Shown here: in pieces, positions 32,315 to 41,398 of the stretch | Numbering within the stretch: the stretch's first letter is position 1 | Layout: the number at the start of each line of letters is the position of its first letter | Assembly (NCBI GenBank): GCA_021153165.1 | Contig: JAGKTZ010000009.1 | Span: 1-48,393, forward strand | DNA from: Prevotellaceae bacterium | GTDB lineage: Bacteria; Bacteroidota; Bacteroidia; Bacteroidales; Bacteroidaceae | Direction of reading: 5' to 3' | Length of the DNA: 48,393 bases | Notes under the pieces: model-generated | What the model saw: the letters and a program-made list of their open reading frames with translations, nothing else | Databases searched by the model: none | Told to the model about the DNA's origin: nothing | Program-made: the position numbers and the translations under genes

Positions 32315-32350
32315 CTCTGATTACTCTGAGGTTTCCGAGTACTCCGATAT
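32315..32350 (+). repeat. 9-bp repeat array upstream of argD (4 units)
   Basis: Four contiguous 9-base units: CTCTGATTA, CTCTGAGGT, TTCCGAGTA, CTCCGATAT, ending 31 bases before the argD ATG. They are of the same family as the arrays at 29793, 33776 and 37933. Confidence 0.75.
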
Positions 32351-32381
32351 AAAGATAATATATAAATCGTTCAAGAAAACT

Positions 32382-33503
32382 ATGCACTTATACGACGTCT
32401 ACCCCCTATTCGACATCGACATCGTGCGCGGCAAGGGCTGCCACGTATGGGATGCCGAGGGACAAGAATACTTAGATCTCTACGGAGGTCACGCCGTGAT
32501 CAGCATTGGTCACTGCCACCCCACATACACCGAAGCCTTGTGCCTGCAGGCCCAGACATTGGGCTTTTATTCCAACTCTGTAGGCAATCCCCTGCAACGC
32601 CAGTTGGCCACACGACTGGGAGAAGTGAGCGGTTGCAACGACTACACTCTTTTCCTTGTCAACTCGGGCGCCGAAGCTAACGAGAATGCGCTCAAACTAG
32701 CATCATTTCACACGGGTCGCCGTCGCATTTTGGCTGCACAAAAGGCTTTTCATGGTCGCACATCCTTAGCCGTAGAAGCCACAGATAATCCTCGCATCAA
32801 TGCGCCGGTCAATCAGAATGGCAATGTCACCTTTCTGCCTCTGAACGACCTCGAGGCTTACGAAGCAGAATTAGCAAAAGGCGACGTAGCAGCCGTCATT
32901 GTGGAATGCATCCAGGGCGTGGGTGGCATCCGTATGGCATCGGCTGAATTTATGCAAGGTTTGCAGGCATTGTGCCGCACCCACGGCACACTACTCATCT
33001 GCGACGAGATACAATGCGGCTATGGTCGCAGCGGACATTTCTTCGCTTTCCAAGCACTCGGTGTGCAACCCGACCTTATTACTATGGCCAAAGGTATGGG
33101 CAACGGCTTTCCCATCGGCGGCGTGCTGATAGCGCCACACATCAAGCCATGGCACGGACAGTTGGGCACCACCTTTGGAGGCAACCACTTGGCTTGTGCA
33201 GCGGCTTTGGCTGTGCTGGAAGTAATCGAGAGCGAGGGGTTGGTAGACAACGCTGCAAAAGTGGGCGAATACTTGCTCAGCCGACTGCAAGGCATCAAGG
33301 GTGCCACCGAGGTACGTGGACGCGGACTGATGATAGGCGTAGAATTTGACGCCCCCATCAAAGAGATGCGCACCCGTTTGGTCAAGGAGCAACACACGTT
33401 CACTGGTGCCGCTTCGACCAACATCCTGCGCCTCCTGCCACCGCTCACGCTGACGATGGCAGAGGCTGACGATTTCATCGAAAGACTTCACCACGCACTA
33501 TAA
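32382..33503 (+). CDS. argD: Acetyl/succinyl-ornithine aminotransferase
   Basis: A 373-residue class III, PLP-dependent aminotransferase. The upstream frame (from 32283) reaches into argC and the 9-bp repeats, so ATG 32382 (MHLYDVYPLFDIDIVRGKG) is the sensible start and fits the ArgD N-terminus. Motifs: NSGAEANENALKLA; AFHGRTSLAVEAT; ICDEIQCGYGRSG; and the PLP lysine Lys237 in MAKGMGNGFPIGG. It converts N-acyl-glutamate semialdehyde to N-acyl-ornithine. It is the last gene of the arginine operon; an array of 21-bp repeats follows. Confidence 0.95.
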   Translation: MHLYDVYPLFDIDIVRGKGCHVWDAEGQEYLDLYGGHAVISIGHCHPTYTEALCLQAQTLGFYSNSVGNPLQRQLATRLGEVSGCNDYTLFLVNSGAEANENALKLASFHTGRRRILAAQKAFHGRTSLAVEATDNPRINAPVNQNGNVTFLPLNDLEAYEAELAKGDVAAVIVECIQGVGGIRMASAEFMQGLQALCRTHGTLLICDEIQCGYGRSGHFFAFQALGVQPDLITMAKGMGNGFPIGGVLIAPHIKPWHGQLGTTFGGNHLACAAALAVLEVIESEGLVDNAAKVGEYLLSRLQGIKGATEVRGRGLMIGVEFDAPIKEMRTRLVKEQHTFTGAASTNILRLLPPLTLTMAEADDFIERLHHAL

Positions 33504-33578
33504 GTGATAATATACTCATACCGAGGGATATTTGCACCGCAAGTATTCCTCTTTTTTTTTGCACCACAGAAGGCATAG

Positions 33579-33662
33579 AAAAAGGTCTAATCTTTTTTAA
33601 AAAAACCAAGACCTTTTTTAAATTTCCTAAGACTTTTTTTCAACAAACCTTAGGAAAGTTTT
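33579..33662. repeat. 21-bp repeat array C (4 units)
   Basis: Four units of exactly 21 bases start at 33579, 33600, 33621 and 33642. Cores are GGTCTAATC, then CCAAGACC (the inverse type), then TTTCCTAAGAC, then AACAAACCTTAGG, each framed by A- and T-runs. The last two units resemble units 3 and 4 of array D in order and sequence. It separates argD from the beta-galactosidase gene. Confidence 0.82.
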
Positions 33663-33747
33663 TGGGTGCAGTATCAGCTATCCCGCCAAAGCGGACTCAG
33701 CGAGAAAGTTTGCTCGCAAAAAAAGCGAGAATGTGGCGGGAAAGTTG

Positions 33748-33763
33748 TACCTTTGCAAAGGTA
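33748..33763. promoter_or_regulatory. Palindromic -7 element (TACCTTTGCAAAGGTA)
   Basis: A perfect 16-bp palindrome formed by two TACCTTTG boxes that share TTTGCAAA, so each strand carries a -7 motif. It lies about 80 bases before the beta-galactosidase start. Just upstream is a CTCGC/GCGAG hairpin (33714-33730). Promoter activity is expected on the plus strand; the palindrome could also be an operator. Confidence 0.55.
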
Positions 33764-33775
33764 GAGTATTTTGAT

Positions 33776-33802
33776 CTTGAAGATCTCTGAAAACTCTGAA
33801 AT
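33776..33802 (+). repeat. 9-bp repeat array upstream of the beta-galactosidase gene (3 units)
   Basis: CTTGAAGAT, CTCTGAAAA, CTCTGAAAT run in 9-base register, ending 42 bases before the ATG. It is shorter and more A-rich than the other three arrays of this family, so family membership is likely but not certain. Confidence 0.55.
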
Positions 33803-33844
33803 TTACACAAAAGAAAAATAATATTAACCCAAACCATAAAATCT

Positions 33845-36800
33845 ATGAATCATCTATTCTCTAAGTTACGAGCGATGGTCCTTGCGGCAGCATTGATGCT
33901 CACCTGCAGTGTGGCTATGGCACAAGGTAACTTTCAGCGTGGAGCGCTCTATCATCTCCACCCTGCAAGTCAGCCCACAAAGATGGTAGCTGGCAAGAGT
34001 GACAAGTCCGTAGAGTTGGTGAAGTTTGACAAGGACAACACCGCACTCTATTGGAAGTTGACCGAACTTTCAGGCAGTTGGCGCATCATCAACCCTGTGA
34101 CCAATCAGGCGATCCGTTGCGAAGGAACTCGCGTGGAAACTGGTGAAAACAATGGGTCGGACGAAGCACAATTGTGGAAAATGGAAGGGGGCATGCTCGT
34201 GCCTACCAACAACCCCACTTATGCACTTTGTTTGAACAAGAAGGGCGGTCTGGAACTCATCCTCAAGTCGCAAGCGAAGGGCAACAAGAATGCGCAATTT
34301 GCATTCAGCGCTTCGGCTCTGGCTGGTTTTGACAATGATTTGACTTACTACATCTACCCCGTATCAACTCCCGGCCAGGTGCTTGGCAACAAGGATTCGG
34401 GCGAAAACAATGCGCGCATTTATAGCGAAAAGGTGGACAAGGAAAATCGTGGTCAATACTGGAGCGTGAAGACTATTGACATGAAGACCTTTGCTATCGA
34501 GGGTGCTTTTTATGCTCAAAACTTCGACGATGGTGGCGACAATGCTTCTATCGACTACCTCTTGCAATGGGCTTCTAATCCCGGACAATGGAACAATGCG
34601 CGCTTTAACCTGGAACCCGTAGAGGGCGAGTTGGGCACATATATCCTGCGCTCGGCTTCGAAGCTGAATCGTAGACAGGGCAAGATGTACGCTCTGCGTG
34701 GCGGACAAATGAAGGCAGTGGACTATAACCCTGCGGACAAGTCGGCATGGCTGACCTTCAAATCAGTAGAAAAGCCCAAAATCGAAGCGCCCTACTGGGA
34801 GGACGAAACTATGTTTGCCGAAAACAAATTGCCCGGTGTGGCAACCTACATGCCCTACGGCAACGAGGCAGAAATGCTGAAGGATAAAGCTTACTACAAG
34901 ACACCATGGACAGTGCCCGTGAATAGTAAGTTCCAAAGCCTGAATGGCACATGGAAGTTCAACTTGGTGAGCGAACCATCACAGCGTCCTTTGGACTTCT
35001 ACAAAGAAGGCTATGACGTGAGCGGTTGGGACAATTTGCCAGTGCCTTCCAACTGGGAAATGCATGGTTACGACAAACCCATCTACTGTAACGTGGAATA
35101 TCCTCACTCAAACACACCTCCCTACATCAAGGCGCGCCCTGGCTTCAATGACGGCGGCAAGAACTACGGCATCAACCCTATAGGTTCGTACGTACGCACT
35201 TTCACTGTGCCCGAAAACTGGCACGGCGAACGTACCATCATCCACTTCGGCGGTATCTACTCGGCAGCCTTCGTATGGCTCAATGGCGAATATGTAGGTT
35301 ACACTCAGGGTGCCAACAACGTAGCAGAATTTGATTTGACCAAGTATTTGAAGAAAGGCGAAAACACCTTGGCAGTACAAGTGTTCCGCTGGTCGGATGG
35401 TAGTTATTTGGAATGCCAAGACATGTTCCGCATGAGTGGTATCTTCCGCGACGTCTACCTCTACAACGTGCCCAACGTCAGCGTGCGCGACCACTATGTC
35501 ACTACGACCCTTTCGGATGACTACAAAAATGCACGTATGAATGTGAAACTCTTCTTCGAAAAGGGTATCAAGGCCGATGCATCTATGAAGAATGTCGTAG
35601 TGAAACTCTACGATCCAGCTGGCAAACTCATCGCCCAAGATGAATTGAAGAACATCAGCATATTCAATACAGCAAAGACTGAAGCTGGCTTGGCATTCGA
35701 CCTCAAGAATGTAAAATTGTGGAGCGCAGAGACCCCCAACCTCTACACCCTGCACATCGTACAAAAGGATGCACAAGGCAACGAGGAAATGGCCTTCTCG
35801 GACAAGATCGGTTTCCGCGATATCAAGATAGAGAATTCATTGGTATATATCAATGGTGAGAAGGTGCTCTTCAAGGGTGTCAACCGCCACGATACAGATC
35901 CTTTGCACGGCCGTGCTGTCACCAACGAAAGCATGCTGCGCGATATCATGCTGATGAAGCAAAACAACATCAACACCGTACGTACATCGCACTACCCCAA
36001 TGCGGCGAAGATGTATGCAATGTATGACCACTATGGACTGTATGTGTGCGACGAAGCGGACCTTGAAGACCATGCCAACCAAAGCATCTCGGACCGTCCA
36101 TCATGGATCCCCTCGTTCGTAGACCGCATCGACCGCATGGTATTGCGCGACCGCAACCGTGCTTGCGTCGTGATGTGGAGTTTGGGCAACGAGGCGGGCA
36201 ATGGCGAAAACTTCCGCTATTGTTACGAAGCTGCCAAAAAGCTCGACAACCGCCCCGTACACTACGAAGGTACACGCTCGAATGGCGACTACGGCGGTGG
36301 ACGCTTCTCAGACTTCTACTCAAAGATGTATCCCGGCATGGCTTGGATGAACAAGAATACTTCGGACCTCGACAAACCTATGTTCTTGTGCGAATATGCG
36401 CACTCGATGGGTAATGCTATTGGCAACTTGACCGAATATTGGAACGTCATGGAAGCTTCCAACTCGTGCATCGGTGGATGCATCTGGGACTGGGTGGACC
36501 AAGCTATCTACGACCCACAGGAAATCAAGCAAGGCATCTATCGTCTGCACACTGGTTACGACTATCCAGGTCCTCACCAAGGCAACTTCTGCTCAAATGG
36601 TGTGATTCCCGCGACACGTCACGAAGGCGCCAAACTGATGGAAGTCAAGGCGGCACATCAATTCGTGAAATTCCACTTGGTTGGTGTGAATGAAAAGGAG
36701 AATACAGCTCAAGTTCGCATCGAAAATCACTACGACTTCATCTCGCTCGACCAATTCGAATTGGTGACAGAGGTATTGAAGGATGGTCGCGTGGTGAGCA

Positions 36801-37861
36801 CTAAGAAAGTAGCATTGCCCGCTACAGAACCTGGCAAAGATGTCACTATGACGGTGAAACTCTCTAAGGTTAATCTGGCTAAGGTTAAGGCTGCAGGTAC
36901 AGAAGTTCACCTCAACCTCAAGGCTGTTTACAAGAATGCACAAGAGTTCTGCGAAAAGGGTCACAGCATTGCTCACGCACAGTTCACTCTGGCAGAACGC
37001 AGCAAATTGCCTACACTCACTGCCGACAACAAGAAGGCTGGCGAATGGGGCCAAACTATGGCACTCCACGAAACTCGCCTGTTCAACAACAACATGACCA
37101 TTGCGTTCGACAACACCACTGGCCGTATGACAGCGCTCAATATCAAGGGCAAGGATATCATAGCTGAAGGTGAAGGCTTCATTTACGACAACCACCGCTA
37201 TATCGAAAACGACCGCTTCCAAAACACCAGCAACGGTCTGGAAGGCAAGGGCACAATCAAGGTGGACAACAAGGACGGCAAAGTGATCGTCACCACAGAG
37301 CGCAAGGGTTCTATCTGCGACACTAAGATCGTCTACACACTCTATCCTCAAGGTATTGTCGACGTCGATGCACAATTCCTGCCCAAGGGTGACAACCTCC
37401 GTCGTGCAGGGCTCGTATGCGGCATCAACAAAGCTTTCCAAAATGTCGACTACTATGCACATGGTCCATGGGAAAACTATTGCGACCGCAAGGACGGCGC
37501 ACTCGTTGGCCGCTACTCAAGCACAGTCAGCGAAATGCCCGAACGCTACGTTAAACCACAATCTACTGGTGGCCGTGAAGGTTTGCGCGAATTGACACTG
37601 ACCGACGACAAGGGCACAGGCCTCAAGATCGAGACCGAAGGCAACGTATCATTCTCTGCCCTCCCCTACACCGACGCAGATATGATGAACGCACAGCACT
37701 TCTGGGAGATGCAGGCACGTCCCTACACCGTACTCCACCTCGACGCATGGCATCGTGGTGTGGGCAATGCCTCTTGTGGTTACGACGTAGACACATTGCC
37801 TATCTACCGCGTGCCCAACAAGCCATTGTCATACAAGCTCCGCCTCTCATTGGTGAAGTAA
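33845..37861 (+). CDS. GH2 beta-galactosidase (LacZ type) with N-terminal lectin-like domain
   Basis: A 1338-residue exported enzyme. After a signal peptide (MVLAAALMLTCSVAMAQG) come about 280 residues unlike LacZ (about 29-310), with repeated QYW/QLW-type turns (YWKLTELSG, DEAQLWKMEGG, GQYWSV) suggestive of ricin-B-like beta-trefoil carbohydrate-binding modules. From about 340 the LacZ order follows: sugar-binding jelly roll (SLNGTWKFNLV), GSYVRTF, two immunoglobulin-like domains, the TIM barrel with acid/base Glu783 (GNEAGNG) and nucleophile Glu850 (LCEYAHSMGN), then the beta-sandwich small chain ending YRVPNKPLSYKLRLSLV. LacZ is about 1020 residues, so the extra length is the N-terminal part. 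It releases terminal beta-galactose from glycans, probably in the periplasm or at the surface. It is monocistronic. Confidence 0.93.
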   Translation: MNHLFSKLRAMVLAAALMLTCSVAMAQGNFQRGALYHLHPASQPTKMVAGKSDKSVELVKFDKDNTALYWKLTELSGSWRIINPVTNQAIRCEGTRVETGENNGSDEAQLWKMEGGMLVPTNNPTYALCLNKKGGLELILKSQAKGNKNAQFAFSASALAGFDNDLTYYIYPVSTPGQVLGNKDSGENNARIYSEKVDKENRGQYWSVKTIDMKTFAIEGAFYAQNFDDGGDNASIDYLLQWASNPGQWNNARFNLEPVEGELGTYILRSASKLNRRQGKMYALRGGQMKAVDYNPADKSAWLTFKSVEKPKIEAPYWEDETMFAENKLPGVATYMPYGNEAEMLKDKAYYKTPWTVPVNSKFQSLNGTWKFNLVSEPSQRPLDFYKEGYDVSGWDNLPVPSNWEMHGYDKPIYCNVEYPHSNTPPYIKARPGFNDGGKNYGINPIGSYVRTFTVPENWHGERTIIHFGGIYSAAFVWLNGEYVGYTQGANNVAEFDLTKYLKKGENTLAVQVFRWSDGSYLECQDMFRMSGIFRDVYLYNVPNVSVRDHYVTTTLSDDYKNARMNVKLFFEKGIKADASMKNVVVKLYDPAGKLIAQDELKNISIFNTAKTEAGLAFDLKNVKLWSAETPNLYTLHIVQKDAQGNEEMAFSDKIGFRDIKIENSLVYINGEKVLFKGVNRHDTDPLHGRAVTNESMLRDIMLMKQNNINTVRTSHYPNAAKMYAMYDHYGLYVCDEADLEDHANQSISDRPSWIPSFVDRIDRMVLRDRNRACVVMWSLGNEAGNGENFRYCYEAAKKLDNRPVHYEGTRSNGDYGGGRFSDFYSKMYPGMAWMNKNTSDLDKPMFLCEYAHSMGNAIGNLTEYWNVMEASNSCIGGCIWDWVDQAIYDPQEIKQGIYRLHTGYDYPGPHQGNFCSNGVIPATRHEGAKLMEVKAAHQFVKFHLVGVNEKENTAQVRIENHYDFISLDQFELVTEVLKDGRVVSTKKVALPATEPGKDVTMTVKLSKVNLAKVKAAGTEVHLNLKAVYKNAQEFCEKGHSIAHAQFTLAERSKLPTLTADNKKAGEWGQTMALHETRLFNNNMTIAFDNTTGRMTALNIKGKDIIAEGEGFIYDNHRYIENDRFQNTSNGLEGKGTIKVDNKDGKVIVTTERKGSICDTKIVYTLYPQGIVDVDAQFLPKGDNLRRAGLVCGINKAFQNVDYYAHGPWENYCDRKDGALVGRYSSTVSEMPERYVKPQSTGGREGLRELTLTDDKGTGLKIETEGNVSFSALPYTDADMMNAQHFWEMQARPYTVLHLDAWHRGVGNASCGYDVDTLPIYRVPNKPLSYKLRLSLVK

Positions 37862-37886
37862 ATCACCGATAGATATATCTCTTCAG

Positions 37887-37921
37887 AAAGACTCTCGCAC
37901 ACCGCGGGGGTCTTTTTTTTG
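37887..37921 (+). terminator. Terminator after the beta-galactosidase gene
   Basis: AAAGACTCTCGC (37887-37898) pairs over 12 bp, counting G-T pairs, with GCGGGGGTCTTT (37904-37915) around a 5-base loop, then a long T-run. Strong intrinsic terminator. Confidence 0.92.
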
Positions 37922-37932
37922 TTGAGCGAGAG

Positions 37933-37986
37933 ATCTGAGAACTCCGAGCACTCTGAATACTCTAAGGACTCCGAGCACTCAGATAG
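37933..37986 (+). repeat. 9-bp repeat array upstream of alaS (6 units)
   Basis: Six contiguous 9-base units: ATCTGAGAA, CTCCGAGCA, CTCTGAATA, CTCTAAGGA, CTCCGAGCA, CTCAGATAG. Units 2 and 5 are identical. This is the longest array of the 9-bp family and lies 112 bases before the alaS start, after the terminator. Confidence 0.8.
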
Positions 37987-38041
37987 TCCCTCTCTCTCAA
38001 CATTTCGCCCTCCAAACTCCGTGTACCTCAATTCTTTTTAT

Positions 38042-38049
38042 TAAATTTG
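38042..38049 (+). promoter_or_regulatory. -7 element for alaS
   Basis: TAAATTTG matches TAnnTTTG, 49 bases before the alaS ATG. The 19-bp upstream position has CCGT rather than TTTG, so only the -7 box is supported. Confidence 0.4.
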
Positions 38050-38098
38050 TGCGCGAAAAATTTTTTTAGCCAAAAATCACAATAAAATAGACATCACA

Positions 38099-40726
38099 AT
38101 GATGACAGCAAACGAAATCAGAGAATCATTTAAGAAGTTCTTCGAAGAGCAAGGTCACCTCGTTGTGCCCTCGGCTCCGATGGTTGTCAAGGACGACCCC
38201 ACGTTGATGTTTACCAATGCTGGTATGAACCAATTCAAGGACATCATCCTCGGCAATACAGAACCCAAGAGCCGCCGCCAGTGCGACTCGCAAAAGTGTC
38301 TGCGCGTATCGGGCAAGCACAACGACCTGGAAGAAGTGGGTCACGACACCTATCACCACACGATGTTCGAGATGTTGGGCAACTGGAGTTTCGGCGACTA
38401 CTTCAAGAAAGAGTCTATCGAATGGGCCTACCGCTACCTGGTAGATGTACTCAAGATCGACCCCAAGAATCTCTACGTCACCGTATTCGAAGGTTCTAAG
38501 GAAGAAGGGCTCGAACGCGACGACGAAGCAGCAAAATACTGGGAAGCCTTCTTCCCCGCCGACCATATCATCAACGGCAACAAGAAGGACAACTTCTGGG
38601 AAATGGGCGACACAGGTCCCTGCGGTCCCTGTTCGGAAATCCACATCGACGGCCGCTCTGAGGAAGAGAAGGCTAAAGTACCCGGTGCTGAATTGGTGAA
38701 CAAAGACAATCCCGAAGTGATCGAAATATGGAACCTCGTGTTCATGCAATACAACCGCAAGGCTGACGGTTCGCTCGAACCTCTGCCCGCCAAGGTGATC
38801 GACACTGGTATGGGCTTCGAACGCTTGGTGCGCGTGATGCAAGGCAAAAACTCCAACTACGACACCGACGTATTCCAACCCATCATCCGCAAGATCGGCG
38901 AACTGAGCGGTTTCGAATATGGCAAGGATGAAAAGGTAGACATCGCCATGCGCGTCATCGCCGACCACTTGCGTGCTATCGCCTTCTCTATCGCAGATGG
39001 TCAATTGCCTTCTAATGCTAAGGCTGGTTATGTGATTCGCCGTATCCTGCGCCGTGCCGTACGCTACGCCTACACATTCCTCGACCGCCGCAGCGCCTTC
39101 ATATACCAACTCGTCCCCACTTTGGTGGCAGAGATGGGACATGCTTATCCCGAACTCCCAGCACAAGAGGTGCTCATCTCACGTGTGATGAAGGAAGAAG
39201 AGGAATCCTTCCTCCGCACCCTCGCCACAGGTATCAACCTGCTCGACGGCGTCATCAGCGAAACCAAGGCAGCAGGCAAGACAGAAGTGGACGGCAGCAA
39301 AGCTTTTACCCTGTTCGATACCTATGGTTTCCCCTTCGACTTGACACAACTCATCTGTGCAGAGCACGGTATGACCGTCAACGAGGCACAATTCAACGCA
39401 GATATGCAAAAGCAAAAGGAACGCGCACGCAATGCTGCAGCCGTAGAAACTGACGACTGGGTAGTATTGGGAGAAGGCGAAACACAATTCGTGGGTTGGG
39501 ACGAAACCGAGCACGAATGCCGCATCCTGCGCTATCGCCGCGTACAACAAAAGAAACAGACACACTACGAACTGGTGCTCGACACCACACCCTTCTACGC
39601 CGAAATGGGTGGACAGGTGGGCGACACAGGCCTCTTGGTCAACGATACTGAAAAGGTAGAAATCTTCGACACTAAGCGCGAAAACAATCTGCCTATCCAC
39701 CTCACACGCCAATTGCCCGCAGACCCTAGCGCTACATTCCACGCACAAGTAGACGTCAAGGCACGCCGCCGCAGCGAAGCCAACCACACCGCGACACACT
39801 TGCTCGACCAAGCATTGCGCGAAGTGCTCGGCACCCACGTCGAACAAAAGGGTTCGCTCGTCACTCCCGACTATCTGCGCTTCGACTTCAGCCACTTCCA
39901 AAAGGTGACACGCGAAGAGTTGCGTCAAGTAGAACGCCTTGTCAACAGCCGCATCCGCGAAAACATCGCCCTCCAGGATCACCGCGATCTCCCTATGGAA
40001 GAAGCGAAGAAACTCGGCGCCATCGCCCTCTTCGGCGAAAAATATGGCGACCGCGTGCGCGTCGTACAATTTGGTACTAGCGTCGAATTCTGTGGTGGTT
40101 GCCACGCTCAAAGCACAGGACAAATCGGTATGATCCGCATCCTGAGCGAAAGTAGTGTAGCAGCTGGTGTGCGCCGTATCGAAGCTATCACTGGCCAGGC
40201 TGCAGAAGAGAGCATCTATGCTATGGAGGATATGGTCGAAGGCATGAAGGCACTCTTCAACAATGCCAAGGACCTGACCACAGCTATCAAGAAGACGATC
40301 GAGGAAAACGACGGTTTGAAGCGCCAAGTGGAAGATTTCGTGAAAGAACGTATCCAGGCTTTGCGCGGCAAGTTGATCGAAAGTGCTAAGGACATCGATG
40401 GTGTGAAAGTAGTGAAGACAGTGATCCCCACCAGCACCACGCCTGATGCTGTGAAAGACCTTGCTTTCCAATTGGCTGGTATGTTGCCCGAAAACCTGCT
40501 CTGCGTCATCGGTAGCACACACGAGGGCAAGCCATTGCTCACTGTGATGTTGAGCAAGAACCTGATCGAATCACGCGGCTACAACGCCGGCGCAATGGTA
40601 CGCGAAGCAGCTCGTCTGATCAAGGGCGGCGGCGGTGGCGCACCTCACTTTGCGACAGCAGGTGGTAAGGATGCCGACGGACTCGAAGCAGCCGTAGACA
40701 AAGTTATCGAATTGGCTGGACTATAA
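38099..40726 (+). CDS. alaS: Alanyl-tRNA synthetase
   Basis: An 875-residue class II synthetase. The catalytic core (about 1-240) opens MTANEIRESFKKFFEEQGH with motif 1-like SAPMVVKDDPTLMFTNAGMNQFKD, and motif 3 is at DTGMGFERL. Then come the tRNA-binding helical region with RRILRRAVRYAY (about 315-330), the editing domain with the zinc site HTATHLLDQAL and CGGCHAQSTG, and the C-Ala domain (about 730-875) ending in GGGGGAPHFATAGGKDADGLEAAVDKV. All domains are complete and length is normal. ATG 38099 or the adjacent ATG 38102 could start. It charges tRNA-Ala and clears mischarged Ser/Gly. A terminator follows. Confidence 0.98.
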   Translation: MMTANEIRESFKKFFEEQGHLVVPSAPMVVKDDPTLMFTNAGMNQFKDIILGNTEPKSRRQCDSQKCLRVSGKHNDLEEVGHDTYHHTMFEMLGNWSFGDYFKKESIEWAYRYLVDVLKIDPKNLYVTVFEGSKEEGLERDDEAAKYWEAFFPADHIINGNKKDNFWEMGDTGPCGPCSEIHIDGRSEEEKAKVPGAELVNKDNPEVIEIWNLVFMQYNRKADGSLEPLPAKVIDTGMGFERLVRVMQGKNSNYDTDVFQPIIRKIGELSGFEYGKDEKVDIAMRVIADHLRAIAFSIADGQLPSNAKAGYVIRRILRRAVRYAYTFLDRRSAFIYQLVPTLVAEMGHAYPELPAQEVLISRVMKEEEESFLRTLATGINLLDGVISETKAAGKTEVDGSKAFTLFDTYGFPFDLTQLICAEHGMTVNEAQFNADMQKQKERARNAAAVETDDWVVLGEGETQFVGWDETEHECRILRYRRVQQKKQTHYELVLDTTPFYAEMGGQVGDTGLLVNDTEKVEIFDTKRENNLPIHLTRQLPADPSATFHAQVDVKARRRSEANHTATHLLDQALREVLGTHVEQKGSLVTPDYLRFDFSHFQKVTREELRQVERLVNSRIRENIALQDHRDLPMEEAKKLGAIALFGEKYGDRVRVVQFGTSVEFCGGCHAQSTGQIGMIRILSESSVAAGVRRIEAITGQAAEESIYAMEDMVEGMKALFNNAKDLTTAIKKTIEENDGLKRQVEDFVKERIQALRGKLIESAKDIDGVKVVKTVIPTSTTPDAVKDLAFQLAGMLPENLLCVIGSTHEGKPLLTVMLSKNLIESRGYNAGAMVREAARLIKGGGGGAPHFATAGGKDADGLEAAVDKVIELAGL

Positions 40727-40760
40727 TCCCCTGCCAGCCTTTTTGAAATAGTAATATAAT

Positions 40761-40803
40761 AGCGAGGATGAGCCATATGTGTTCATTCTCGCTTCTTTTT
40801 CTC
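40761..40803 (+). terminator. Terminator after alaS
   Basis: AGCGAGGATGA (40761-40771) pairs with TCATTCTCGCT (40783-40793), 11 bp with one G-T pair and an 11-base loop, followed by TCTTTTTCT. The rest of the gap to 41398 (about 600 bases) holds array D and no gene I can support. Confidence 0.8.
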
Positions 40804-41101
40804 ATTAGCTCCGTTACGCGTAAAGGGAGCTTTCTCTATCCACCACATTCGGCCACGCACCCGATTGTGTGACCAGATGAACCTATTGCCATCATGCCGA
40901 ATTTTGTCAAAAAAATTCGCAAAAAACGAGGGCAATACGCGCTCAAAATCATCCACGCTTACCTTGGGTCGGAAATAGCGCCACCACGAAGGGTTAAAAT
41001 TCAAGTTTTCCTGATGAAAAACGAGGAAACACTAAGGTTTTTCAGCATTTTTCCAAAAAAACAGGAATAAATACACCATCAACTGGCAAGAAAAAAGGCG
41101 T

Positions 41102-41186
41102 AAAAAAGTGAGACTTTTTTGAAAAAAGGTTAGACCTTGTTGAAATTTCCTTAGACTTTTTTTCAACAATCCCTACCCTTTTTCAC
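41102..41186. repeat. 21-bp repeat array D (4 units)
   Basis: Units of 20, 21, 22 and 22 bases start at 41102, 41122, 41143 and 41165. Cores: GTGAGAC, GGTTAGACC, TTTCCTTAGAC, AACAATCCCTACCC, each framed by A- and T-runs. Units 3 and 4 line up with units 3 and 4 of array C, so the two arrays look like diverged copies. Array D marks the border between conserved genes and the accessory right end. Confidence 0.72.
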
Positions 41187-41398
41187 ATTAGCCTAATCAT
41201 TGTGCGCCCTGGCATTTCTATTTCATCAATGGCGTTTGTCAAAATTTTTCGCATTTTTTTTACCCCAAAAACGGAGGAATCAGAATTAAGCAAAACTGCA
41301 AATATCCTGAGAACATGTCTAACTAGACCCAATAGCCACAACAAAAAATACCAACCTATCACACATCGACAGGTTAGTATTTTACTATGCAAATTAAA

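Noticed and set aside
32283..32381. Longer ArgD start overlapping argC
   Set aside because: The extension would be translated from the 9-bp repeats and has no similarity to ArgD.
34070..37462. Several long antisense frames in the beta-galactosidase gene
   Set aside because: Shadows of a long gene with strong codon bias; no start context or motif.
39179..40522. 447-codon open frame on the strand opposite alaS
   Set aside because: It is a shadow of the strongly biased alaS codons; alaS is certain and the antisense product has no motif (Cys/His-rich by codon mirroring).
40783..41004. Minus-strand frame of 73 codons rich in Trp after alaS
   Set aside because: It opens only at a TTG, ends inside the alaS terminator hairpin, and shows no family pattern; probably chance.
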